Shown: one piece after another, positions 1 to 7,100 of the stretch
How the letters are laid out: each line of letters opens with the position of its first letter
Position numbering within the stretch: position 1 is the stretch's first letter
Source of the DNA: Gorillibacterium sp.
GTDB taxonomy: Bacteria; Bacillota; Bacilli; Paenibacillales; NBRC-103111
NCBI GenBank assembly: GCA_023511325.1
Contig: JAIMBU010000050.1
Location: 1-9,789 of the forward strand
DNA: 9,789 nucleotides
Reading direction: 5' to 3'
Program-made: the position numbers and the translations under genes
Notes under the pieces: generated by a model
What the model saw: the letters and a program-made list of their open reading frames with translations, nothing else
The model's database searches: none
Told to the model about the DNA's origin: nothing

Positions 1-7
1 TTTTCAA
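1..7 (-). CDS. pheT: Possible 5' end of pheT (phenylalanyl-tRNA synthetase beta subunit), cut by window edge
   Basis: Only a few bases are visible. Reading leftward after the pheS stop codon, the minus strand shows an AAAAGGA ribosome-site-like string that overlaps the stop, then TTG AAA A, which would encode Met-Lys at the window edge. In Firmicutes pheT normally follows pheS directly in one operon, and a Met-Lys start suits many PheT proteins. The gap between AAGGA and the TTG is about 13 nt, a little long, so the true start may lie just outside the window. The call depends mostly on conserved gene order. Confidence 0.3.
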
Positions 8-25
8 ACTTAGCAGACGGTCCTT

Positions 26-1060
26 TTAAATACGGTTGAACTGACCCAAGAACCGCAGATCGTTGGTATAGAAATGACGAATATCGTCGACACCATATTT
101 CAGCATGGCGATTCGTTCTGGCCCCATCCCAAAAGCAAATCCACTATAAACCTCAGGATCATAGCCCCCTGCTCGCAGCACGTTTGGATGAACCATTCCT
201 GACCCAAGAATCTCGATCCAGCCACTTCCCTTGCAAGTCCGGCAACCACTACCACCACACATCATACAAGAGATATCCACTTCCGCACTCGGTTCAGTGA
301 AAGGAAAGAAGCTGGGGCGCAGCCGGATATTGACGTCTCCACCAAACATCTCCCTGGCAAACTGCAACAGTGTTCCCTTAAGATCGCTCATCCGAATTCC
401 CTTATCGATGACGAGACCCTCTACTTGCATAAATTGATGAGAATGGGTTGCATCGTCTTCATCGCGGCGGTAAACCTTGCCTGGACAAATAATCTTAACA
501 GGAACTTCACCTTTGCGACGTTCCATGGTACGGACTTGGACAGGTGAGGTATGAGTCCGCAGTAACATTTCCTCTGTTACATAGAACGAATCCTGCATAT
601 CACGGGCTGGATGATCCTTGGGCAGATTGAGTGCTTCGAAGTTATAGTAATCCTGCTCAACTTCAGGGCCTTCTTCAACGGTATAACCCATCCCGACAAA
701 GATATCCTCAATCTCTTGAATGGTCTGGGTAAGTGGGTGAACGGCACCAATAGAAGCATGACGACCTGTCAGCGTGACATCGATGGTTTCGCTCTCTAGC
801 CGTTTATTGGTTTCCTCACGTTTCAGCTCCGCTTGCTTAGCGTCAAGTACCTCTTCGATGACTTGCCTGACTTCATTGGCCACCTGACCAATGAGCGGAC
901 GTTCTTCCGCGCTAAGCGTGCCCATGCCCCGCAGAATTTCCGTAAGCGGTCCCTTTTTCCCTAAGTACTTGACTCTAAGCTCACTCAACCGTTGGCTTCC
1001 AATCGCTGCTTCCAGTTCACCAAGTGCTATCTGCTTCAGCTCATTTAAACGCTCTTTCAT
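26..1060 (-). CDS. pheS: Phenylalanine--tRNA ligase alpha subunit (PheS)
   Basis: This is the cytoplasmic catalytic subunit of the alpha2-beta2 phenylalanyl-tRNA synthetase, which activates phenylalanine with ATP and charges tRNA-Phe. The 344-residue length is normal for the family. The N-terminal ~85 residues are the helical tRNA-binding arm. The class II core follows, with motif 2 around residues 196-215 ([20 protein letters not shown]) and motif 3 around 307-320 ([14 protein letters not shown]). A zinc-knuckle-like set of four cysteines (C265, C268, C273, C276) precedes [15 protein letters not shown]; my recollection is that this is common in Gram-positive PheS. The ATG start is supported by AAAGGAG 10 nt upstream. 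Expression should be controlled by the T-box leader just upstream, and pheT should follow on the same transcript. Nothing suggests truncation or frameshift. Confidence 0.97.
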   Translation of the reverse strand: MKERLNELKQIALGELEAAIGSQRLSELRVKYLGKKGPLTEILRGMGTLSAEERPLIGQVANEVRQVIEEVLDAKQAELKREETNKRLESETIDVTLTGRHASIGAVHPLTQTIQEIEDIFVGMGYTVEEGPEVEQDYYNFEALNLPKDHPARDMQDSFYVTEEMLLRTHTSPVQVRTMERRKGEVPVKIICPGKVYRRDEDDATHSHQFMQVEGLVIDKGIRMSDLKGTLLQFAREMFGGDVNIRLRPSFFPFTEPSAEVDISCMMCGGSGCRTCKGSGWIEILGSGMVHPNVLRAGGYDPEVYSGFAFGMGPERIAMLKYGVDDIRHFYTNDLRFLGQFNRI

Positions 1061-1123
1061 GCTTGTTTAGCTCCTTTACTGGCTTTGTCTGAGTTATTCC
1101 TCATAAGATAAAACGTTTCTTAC

Positions 1124-1516
1124 AAAAACAAAAAAAACGGTTCCATCCCCCTAAGGGACGAAATCGCCGTGGTACCACCCTTGTTCAAGCGTACAACCTG
1201 GCACATCTCAGCAGTCCGTAGCGGGGTATACCCGATTCCGGTCATCCGTTGTTCGCTCACTCTATCGAAATAACGGCTCGAAACCGGTACCCTCTATTTA
1301 GCCTGATTAAGCAAAACGAAGTTGCTTGAAGCTCCATAAGTTCGAGTAAAACCCGATTCTTACGAATTCTCTGCATCTTCCGCTGCTTGTCACTGTTCAA
1401 GGGACTGCTCCGGAGTGAACTTCAACAGCCTGATTCCCGTGAAACGCTCTCAATCATTGGCGTTTCTTCCCTGTCGAGAGGTACTGCCTACTTTTCTCCA
1501 TCTATGCATTTCATAT
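1124..1516 (-). promoter_or_regulatory. T-box leader RNA sensing tRNA-Phe (controls pheS)
   Basis: This is a cis-acting RNA that binds uncharged tRNA and lets transcription continue into pheS. Stem I begins near 1500. GGAG pairs with CUCC (1415-1412) below a specifier loop that has AGUA on the 5' side and GAAG-UUC-A on the 3' side. The UUC at 1419-1417 is a phenylalanine codon. The distal part of stem I is a perfect 7-bp helix, GAAACGC with GCGTTTC. A second large hairpin runs 1292-1224, with nested helices GGGUA/UACCC, CCGGU/ACCGG and CCGUU/AACGG. The T-box sequence AAGGGTGGTACCACGG lies at 1182-1167; its UGGU complements an ACCA tRNA end. In the antiterminator, AAGGG (1182-1178) pairs with CCCUU (1157-1153) and ACG (1170-1168) with CGU (1160-1158), around the UGGUACC bulge. 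The pairings were found by eye, not by folding. The start near 1516 is inferred from the promoter. Confidence 0.95.
1130..1170 (-). terminator. Regulated intrinsic terminator of the pheS T-box
   Basis: UUUCGUCCC (1163-1155) can pair with GGGAUGGAA (1149-1141) over a 5-nt loop. This is extended by ACGG (1170-1167) pairing with CCGU (1140-1137) across a 3-nt bulge, and is followed at once by eight U residues and, after one G, five more. The 5' strand of this hairpin is the same segment that forms the 3' strand of the antiterminator, so the two folds exclude each other, as expected for a T-box switch that stops transcription when tRNA-Phe is charged. Confidence 0.9.
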
Positions 1517-1522
1517 TCAATT

Positions 1523-1551
1523 ATTATATCTAAATCCAAATCAAGCTGCAA
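1523..1551 (-). promoter_or_regulatory. Sigma-A promoter of the T-box/pheS transcript
   Basis: On the minus strand TTGCAG (1551-1546) is followed, after exactly 17 nt, by a perfect TATAAT (1528-1523). Transcription would start about 7 nt further on, near 1516, just before the first strand of T-box stem I. The match and its position at the beginning of the leader make this the likely main promoter for pheS and presumably pheT. No second promoter was seen between the T-box terminator and the pheS start. Confidence 0.85.
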
Positions 1552-1601
1552 GTCTGCATGCGGCAAAATCGGAAATTTATAGTGATTTGCACTCAGGCTT
1601 T

Positions 1602-1610
1602 TGCTATAGT
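1602..1610 (+). promoter_or_regulatory. Probable extended -10 promoter for the TM2 gene pair
   Basis: TGCTATAGT fits the extended -10 pattern TGn-TATAAT, with one mismatch in the hexamer. No good -35 hexamer lies 16-18 nt upstream, which extended -10 promoters can tolerate. Transcription would begin near 1617, leaving a leader of about 34 nt that still includes the GGGGAG ribosome site. The promoter is divergent from the pheS T-box promoter, with about 50 bp between the two cores. Confidence 0.45.
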
Positions 1611-1635
1611 TAGGCTGGTCAAACTAATATTGCAT

Positions 1636-1641
1636 GGGGAG
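1636..1641 (+). promoter_or_regulatory. Ribosome binding site that selects the TTG start at 1651
   Basis: GGGGAG sits 9 nt before TTG at 1651 and 21 nt before the in-frame ATG at 1663. The spacing favours the TTG as the real start of the first TM2 gene, although ATG is the stronger codon. The two choices differ by four residues at the N-terminus, outside the membrane domain. Confidence 0.7.
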
Positions 1642-1650
1642 CTGTGAGCT

Positions 1651-1989
1651 TTGAACAACATTATGCGCAAAAGTCAACTTGATGCAAGAGAATTAATGCT
1701 TCTTGATTCTGAAGTGAAAAACCAAGGCAAGAACATGGTGGTAGCTTATGTACTGTGGTATTTTCTAGGTGTTGTTGGTGGTCATCGGTTCTATATGGGG
1801 AAAACCGGTTCAGCAGTGGTCCAATTAATTTTGTCCATAACGGTAGTTGGCTTGATTGTTACCCTTATCTGGTGGATTGTCGATGCGTTCCAGTTGCACA
1901 ACTGGGTAAAAGAACATAATTACACAATCGAAAACAGGATCATAGATCAGCTGACAAATAACCGAGATTTTGTCCCTGGTCAATATTAG
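1651..1989 (+). CDS. TM2-domain membrane protein (first of a tandem pair)
   Basis: This is a 112-residue protein with a classical TM2 domain (PF05154-type). Helix 1 spans about residues 30-42 and ends in GGHRFYMG (43-50), the family's turn motif. Helix 2 spans about 54-80 and ends in IWWIVDAF (73-80). The N-terminal ~28 residues are charged (LMLLDSEVKNQGKN) and the C-terminal ~30 are hydrophilic, so both tails probably share one side of the membrane. TM2 proteins are widespread and mostly of unknown biochemical role; no specific function can be given. It starts at TTG behind GGGGAG and ends one base before the ATG of a clear paralogue, so the two are an operon. The N-terminal pattern EL-LL-SE is shared by both copies. 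Confidence 0.88.
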   Translation: MNNIMRKSQLDARELMLLDSEVKNQGKNMVVAYVLWYFLGVVGGHRFYMGKTGSAVVQLILSITVVGLIVTLIWWIVDAFQLHNWVKEHNYTIENRIIDQLTNNRDFVPGQY

Positions 1990-1990
1990 T

Positions 1991-2383
1991 ATGACGACGA
2001 AAAACGACCTTTCCTTAAAAGAGCTTCTCGTCCTGAATTCTGAAGCCCGCAGTATGGAGAAGTCGCTTGCCCTGTGCTATATGATGCTCCTAGGTGGACA
2101 TCTTGGTATCCACCGCTTCTACTTGAAGCGTTATAAATCAGCGGTTACCCAGCTTCTACTCTTCTTACTTGCCATGAGTAGTTACATTACCTCGCTTATC
2201 TTTACTGAACTGGATGAAAACAATGCGTTGTTTATTGTATTCATTATCCTCTTTATCATAACGGCACTTGCACTCACGATCTGGGTTATCATTGATCTAT
2301 TCATAGTTCCTAAGTACATAAGACAATGGAATGCACAAGTTGAGAGTGACTTAATTAATCAAATCGTGCAAATGCGGCAGTAA
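1991..2383 (+). CDS. TM2-domain membrane protein, paralogue with an extra hydrophobic segment
   Basis: Starting at ATG 1991 gives 130 residues. It is homologous along its length to the preceding gene: ELLVLNSEARSMEKS matches ELMLLDSEVKNQGKN, GGHLGIHRFYLKRYKSAVTQLLL matches the TM2 turn and second helix, and IWVIIDLF (97-104) closes the domain. Between the second helix and the closing motif it carries about 25 extra, mostly hydrophobic residues (roughly 65-95, with a short acidic ELDENN turn at 73-78), so it may cross the membrane three times rather than twice. No Shine-Dalgarno site precedes the ATG. The upstream stop and this start lie in TAGTATG, so translation is probably coupled. A TTG at 1970 in the same frame would overlap the upstream gene and has no better ribosome site. 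Function unknown. Confidence 0.85.
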   Translation: MTTKNDLSLKELLVLNSEARSMEKSLALCYMMLLGGHLGIHRFYLKRYKSAVTQLLLFLLAMSSYITSLIFTELDENNALFIVFIILFIITALALTIWVIIDLFIVPKYIRQWNAQVESDLINQIVQMRQ

Positions 2384-2419
2384 GATTTTCATTAACATTA
2401 GAGTTTAGTCCTAAATAAG

Positions 2420-2446
2420 GCCCAACGGGATACCGTCGGGCTTTTT
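2420..2446 (+). terminator. Intrinsic terminator after the TM2 pair, possibly bidirectional
   Basis: GCCC-A-ACGG (2420-2428), a GATA loop, then CCGT-C-GGGC (2433-2441) form a 9-bp stem with one A-C mismatch, followed by TTTTT. It lies 37 nt after the stop of the second TM2 gene. Read on the minus strand the mismatch becomes a G-U pair, so the stem is fully paired, and CUUAUUU follows. It may therefore also stop the convergent transcript of the 451-residue gene, though that U tract is weak. Confidence 0.85.
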
Positions 2447-2502
2447 CTTATGAATGGCTGGATAGTGCGCAGTGCTGGCGGGATGTATGAATCCCACTAC
2501 AA

Positions 2503-3858
2503 TTAAGGCAACCTTTTAAAGCCCTTCGCCGTGTATTCGTAAGCATGAGCAACACCATTGATCGGTTGGGCTAAAAACCGCTTACCCTCCTGCCACAATA
2601 CGGGGATACCGCCGAAGGCCTCACTTACATCCATGATCAGAAAATGGTTATCCTGCAACCTGTATATCGTACAATTGGTCAAACGGGAGCTGACAAGCTC
2701 AGGGATATTGTCATCATCCAGATCAGTCTGTAGACCGTACATGCCTGTATCCACTCGCAGATAAGGTACAGGCTTTCCGTCTTGGATCGTATAGTAATTC
2801 TCCTGAACATACGCAGAGCCAAAAGCACCCACATAACGTAGCAGTTGTTCACCAAACAACGCGGACTCTCCCACGACCGTATCGGCTTGGTTCCGATAAA
2901 CCCAACCTGCTGCTGGCCCTAGGCCCCACTGCTGACCCCCTGAACGAAAACCAGCATATACCTCGTTCTCATCCCCAAGCTTCTCATAGAAAAATGCTGT
3001 CCCACCAAGCACCTTTGTTTCCTTCAGCACCTGATGGATCGCCTCCGATTCTAAGAGTTCAACCGTTTGGGTATTGATAAGCGCTGTATAGGCTAAGGGA
3101 ACAAGCTCTGGGATCATCTCCGAACCATTCGGTAAAACATCGGATTGGCTGACAAGATTCATCAGCGAAATCTTTTGGTTGAGTGGGTCAGCAGAGGGTA
3201 CAGGCGATGGCTCAAAAACATAGCGTTTAATTTTATCTTGTCCGGCGCCATATCCCCCATAAACAATAAATTGGCTATTTTCCCAACGGGGTTGGAGATC
3301 TGGACTAGCAGAATTGTCATAGAAATGGTTGGTTTCTAGCTCTTCCATTTGAAAATGATAAGCAGAAACATGGCCTGATTCTTCGCCAAACAGATAAAAT
3401 TCCATTGCGTGGCAATCCGTATACCGCGGATACAGCAGCAACCACTGGCTGTTATCATCTTTAGAGAGAATGGGCGACATCGTAAAGGGTTTATCCATTT
3501 CTCGGGTTACAATCTCCAAATGATCAATCCGACTGATGGCTTCTAGCCTTTCCTCAGCATCAGCGAACACCACCTCATAATCACCGATCATTGCGTAATC
3601 TGTGCTCTGACCGAGACAGCTAGGGGCTCCTAATTGGGTGATTTGCTCCTTGGCAAGTGGGCGAAGCATTAGCGTTCCACCTGCAATTGTTCCTGTAGCA
3701 CGAACCAAGTCCTTAGCTGAGGGTGCAGATGTATGGGCTAGTCGCAGTGAAAGTGAGCCCTGCCGAGTAGCTGCCCATAAAGCGGCAACACAGACCAAGC
3801 AAATTCCTATACTCCAGATCATGATTCGTTGCTGTCTCCGGCCTCGCTGATTCAGCAT
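2503..3858 (-). CDS. Membrane-anchored extracytoplasmic protein of unknown function, 451 residues
   Basis: I do not recognise the family. From the ATG at 3858 the protein opens with a short arginine-rich stretch (RGRRQQR, 5-11) and one hydrophobic segment (about 12-30), giving an N-terminal anchor or uncleaved signal with the rest outside. The large domain is rich in aromatic, Gly and Asp residues. Near the C-terminus TDLDDDNIPELV (378-389) resembles the Asp-rich calcium-binding loop of FG-GAP/VCBS-type repeats, but only one such loop is visible. Four cysteines lie outside the anchor region (C81, C149, C396 and others nearby should be checked for pairing). The frame stays open upstream to 4053, but AGGAGG 9 nt before ATG 3858 marks the start. 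It follows the NRPS-like gene on the same strand with a 266-nt gap that an 80-codon candidate gene partly fills. Co-transcription is plausible but unproven. Confidence 0.85.
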   Translation of the reverse strand: MLNQRGRRQQRIMIWSIGICLVCVAALWAATRQGSLSLRLAHTSAPSAKDLVRATGTIAGGTLMLRPLAKEQITQLGAPSCLGQSTDYAMIGDYEVVFADAEERLEAISRIDHLEIVTREMDKPFTMSPILSKDDNSQWLLLYPRYTDCHAMEFYLFGEESGHVSAYHFQMEELETNHFYDNSASPDLQPRWENSQFIVYGGYGAGQDKIKRYVFEPSPVPSADPLNQKISLMNLVSQSDVLPNGSEMIPELVPLAYTALINTQTVELLESEAIHQVLKETKVLGGTAFFYEKLGDENEVYAGFRSGGQQWGLGPAAGWVYRNQADTVVGESALFGEQLLRYVGAFGSAYVQENYYTIQDGKPVPYLRVDTGMYGLQTDLDDDNIPELVSSRLTNCTIYRLQDNHFLIMDVSEAFGGIPVLWQEGKRFLAQPINGVAHAYEYTAKGFKRLP

Positions 3859-3867
3859 TTCAGATAT

Positions 3868-3873
3868 CCTCCT
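3868..3873 (-). promoter_or_regulatory. Ribosome binding site fixing the start of the 451-residue gene
   Basis: A perfect AGGAGG lies 9 nt before ATG 3858 on the minus strand. It decides against the 65-codon upstream extension of the open frame, which has no ribosome site and no protein-like N-terminus. A 14-bp perfect palindrome, TCTCTTTAAAGAGA, lies 33 nt upstream at 3907-3920; its role, if any, is unknown. Confidence 0.85.
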
Positions 3874-3931
3874 ACAATTCTCAGGGTTATTTGTTCTGTG
3901 AATTGATCTCTTTAAAGAGACTGCGGAAGGC

Positions 3932-4174
3932 TCATAAAGGTTGCGAGTGCCTGAGCATATGGGAATAACGAGCCGCAATTTCATCCAATTGGATAACTTG
4001 TACATCCAGAGAACAAAAAGAGCTTTCACAGCATAGGGAAAGGATAACATCATCCTTCACCAATAGGCTGCAAAAGCTAAGTGTTGGGTCAGAGGCAAGC
4101 CGCTGACAGGCTTGCTTGTCCCCTTCAAATCCGATATTCGTCTGGCTCAGGAAAATATCCAAGCTGTACAGCAT
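3932..4174 (-). CDS. Candidate small protein overlapping the 3' end of the NRPS-like gene, 80 codons
   Basis: This frame starts inside the last codons of the NRPS-like gene (50-nt overlap) and continues past its stop to TGA at 3932. I recognise no family. The protein has five cysteines (including CC) and an amphipathic C-terminal stretch, VIQLDEIAARYSHML. No ribosome site precedes ATG 4174, so translation would need coupling to the upstream gene, or the start is elsewhere. In favour: by hand count of the 64 codons outside the overlap, GC is about 56% at codon position 1, 39% at position 2 and 44% at position 3, the ordering expected of a real gene in a moderate-GC Firmicute, and rare codons are few. 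Against: it is short, has no Shine-Dalgarno site and no recognised homologue. It may be a real small gene, a remnant, or chance. Confidence 0.35.
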   Translation of the reverse strand: MLYSLDIFLSQTNIGFEGDKQACQRLASDPTLSFCSLLVKDDVILSLCCESSFCSLDVQVIQLDEIAARYSHMLRHSQPL

Positions 4175-7100
4175 AATCGATCATACGGGTGAAAAATACG
4201 GCGTCAGGGCTTGGGCAAACGACTCCTGTTCCCTCAAGCAACCGGGTTGTCTGCGGACAAGCAAAGCGGAACGGAGTGCTTTTGGCCCCATCCCCCTCAA
4301 GCTGAGCCATGGCCATTTCCAGACCTTCTTGGTTTTTGGATTGGTTTACATTTAGCAGCCAAGCCTCGTATTCTTCCTGCTTCATCCAGTCGATGGAATA
4401 GCCATAGTCCTGAAAGAATCCAACCATTTGCTCATGTGGCAGTTGAACTGGATTGCAGATGTGGAATAATTGACCGACTGTTTTCTTGCTCATTACAAGT
4501 TCAGAAATGCTTTTCCCTGCATAATCAATAGGGGTAAAGTCTACATGCCAATCAGCAATCGGAGCTGCCTTTAGGAGAATCATCGCTTTGAGCATACGAT
4601 AGAAGGCGTTGTTGTCGATATTTTGCTGAAAGCTTCCATTGTCTGAACGGCATGAGAGATTCCCAATTCGATAAATGGTCCCAAGCATGCCCTCACTACA
4701 AGCACGAACAACAAGCTTTTCCGCTTCTAGCTTGCTATTGGTGTAGACATTCTCCAGGTTTGCGGAATAATCGTATGGCTCTGTACGGATAAATTGCTCC
4801 CAATCACCGCCAAAGGCCAATTCTTCCGGTATTCCCATAGTGGAAACATAGTGGAAGCGAGTGTCTTTCTTGCGTTTCGCCAGAGCAAGCAGTCGAGCTG
4901 TGCTGTCAACGTTAACCTTAGTAAAATAGGCTTGGTCACCAAAGTGTTTAACTTCTGCACCACAGTGGATGATCGAATCGATATTGGTTAGTAGCAACGC
5001 CTGAGCATCCGCATTTAACCCCAGTTCATCTTGCTCCAGATCCCCCGAAACCACAACGACTCGATCCGAAATTAAGGCATTGGCCTCAGCACCGAAATAG
5101 CCGATCATGGTTTTGACAAGCCGTTTACGCGGATCAAGCTGACCTGTTGGACGGATAAGGCAATACACACGGGACTCGGTTTTATGCAATAGCTCCCATA
5201 AGAGGTGCGAGCCCAAATAACCAGTAGCTCCCGTTAACAGAATATGTTGCTGTAAACATGTTGTTTCTTCATCGCTTATCGGTCCAAGCACCAAGGGGAA
5301 TTCGGAAAGGTCCTTCCTCATTTCACCAATGTCCAAGGTCTCCATTGTGGTATCCATCTCTTCGAGTGATTCTATTCTTGCCGCTAGCAAGGCGATAGTA
5401 GGGAAGGAGAAGAAATCTGCGATCTTTAGCTTCGGATGGTGAGGCTTCAATTGCACAAGGATTCCCATGATCTTCAGGGAATGTCCTCCAATCGCAAAGA
5501 AATCATCATGAATGCCGATCTCTAATCGATCAAGTACTTTCTGCCAGGCTGATAAAATTTCCTGCTGCAAAGCATTCTCCGGTGCTGTGTATTCCGTATT
5601 GCTCTTAAAGAGGGTTAATTCTATAGTTTTTAATGCGTTGCGATTGATTTTGCCAGTTGGTGTAACGGGCATGTTATCGAGGAAGCAGAAGTGTTGAGGA
5701 ATCATGTAGGAAGGTAGCTTACTACCGAGAAATTGCACCAATCCTGCTTCAGGATAGTTCTTCCCATCCTTCGTTGTGTAGAAGGCAACCAGCATGGCAT
5801 TTCCCTCGGAGTCTGCTCTTGAAATCACTACGGCATCCTTTATATACAAATGTTTGGCAAGATTATCTTCGATTTCGCCAATTTCAATTCGATAGCCACG
5901 AATTTTCACTTGGGAATCTTTACGTCCTACATATTCAATTAATCCCTCGCCTGATAGTCGAACCATATCCCCCGTGCGATAAAAACACTTGCCTGAGCCA
6001 AGCTCAATCGGATCGTTGATAAAGGCCTCCGCTGTTTTCTGCGGTTGATTCCAATAGCCTTTGCCCACGCCGATTGAACTGATCAGAAGCTCTCCGACCA
6101 CACCCACAGGGCAAAGCTGATTATAGCTATTAACAATGTACAACTCATAGTTGTTTAGTGGCTTACCAATGCTTATCCCTGAAACGTGGTCAGCAACGGC
6201 ATAGTCAATGGTATGGGTGGTAGCGACAGCCGTGCATTCTGTCGGTCCATAAGCATTTACAATCGTTGTGGTCAAGCCGATCTTTCGTTGTAGCATGCGG
6301 ACCGCTTCCCCGGCGAGTGCCTCCCCACCTACTACAATACTTTTAATCGACTGAAACTTATCTGCATCTGCCATTGTCAGATAAGCCGCCAATCGATTGA
6401 AGAATACGGTGGGCAGAATCGAAATCCTCGTCGCTCCTGTAGCCACAATCGCATCGGTAAAGGAATCAATCGAATAGCGCTCTTCATCAGAGAGCAGATG
6501 CAAACGAGAACCATTCAGTAAAGCGGAGAACAAGTCGCATACCGATGCATCAAAGCTGAAGGTTGAATACTGAAGGATGATTTCATTATCTGTCAGCTTC
6601 AATACCTGCTTGAGTGCCAAAGCCAAATTCACTACACCTTTGTGTGCAACCAAAGCCCCCTTGGGCTTGCCAGTAGAGCCCGATGTATAAATCACGTAGG
6701 CGGTATCGTTGGGCTCCGCTAGGTTTAAGCACGGCTTGTCCGAATAAGCTGTAAGCTGCTGATCGACCTGAAATATTTGCATTGTTGTTAATTTATCGCC
6801 GAGCAGGGAAGTCACTTTGCTGAAATGTTCAGCCTTTGTGAGGATAATTCTCGTCGCAGAGTCCTCAATGATAAACCCATTTCGCTCCTCTGGATGTCCC
6901 GGATCTAGCGGAATATAGGCTCCACCTGCTTTAATCACACCAAGTAGGCTGATGACTGTCTCGATACTGCGCTCCATAAAAATAGTGACGAAATCTCCCT
7001 TGTGTAGCCCATTCTCCTGAAGCAGATGGGCCACACGGTTGGAGAGTGCATCTAACTGTTGATAGCTCAAGCTCTTATCTTCTGTAGATAAGGCAATCTG

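Noticed and set aside
1601..1630. Alternative TM2 promoter TTGCTA-18-TAATAT
   Set aside because: Its start site would fall at about 1637, inside the GGGGAG ribosome site, so the message could not be translated well.
2480..2495. GGGAT/ATCCC hairpin near the end of the 451-residue gene
   Set aside because: Only five base pairs and no following T tract; the 2420-2446 hairpin is the better terminator.
3907..3920. 14-bp perfect palindrome TCTCTTTAAAGAGA as an operator
   Set aside because: It is a low-complexity A/T-centred palindrome with no promoter hexamers around it on the minus strand; chance occurrence cannot be excluded. Mentioned only with the ribosome site entry.
3859..4053. Upstream 65-codon extension of the 451-residue gene
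   Set aside because: AGGAGG sits at ideal distance before ATG 3858; the extension has no ribosome site and overlaps the 80-codon candidate frame.
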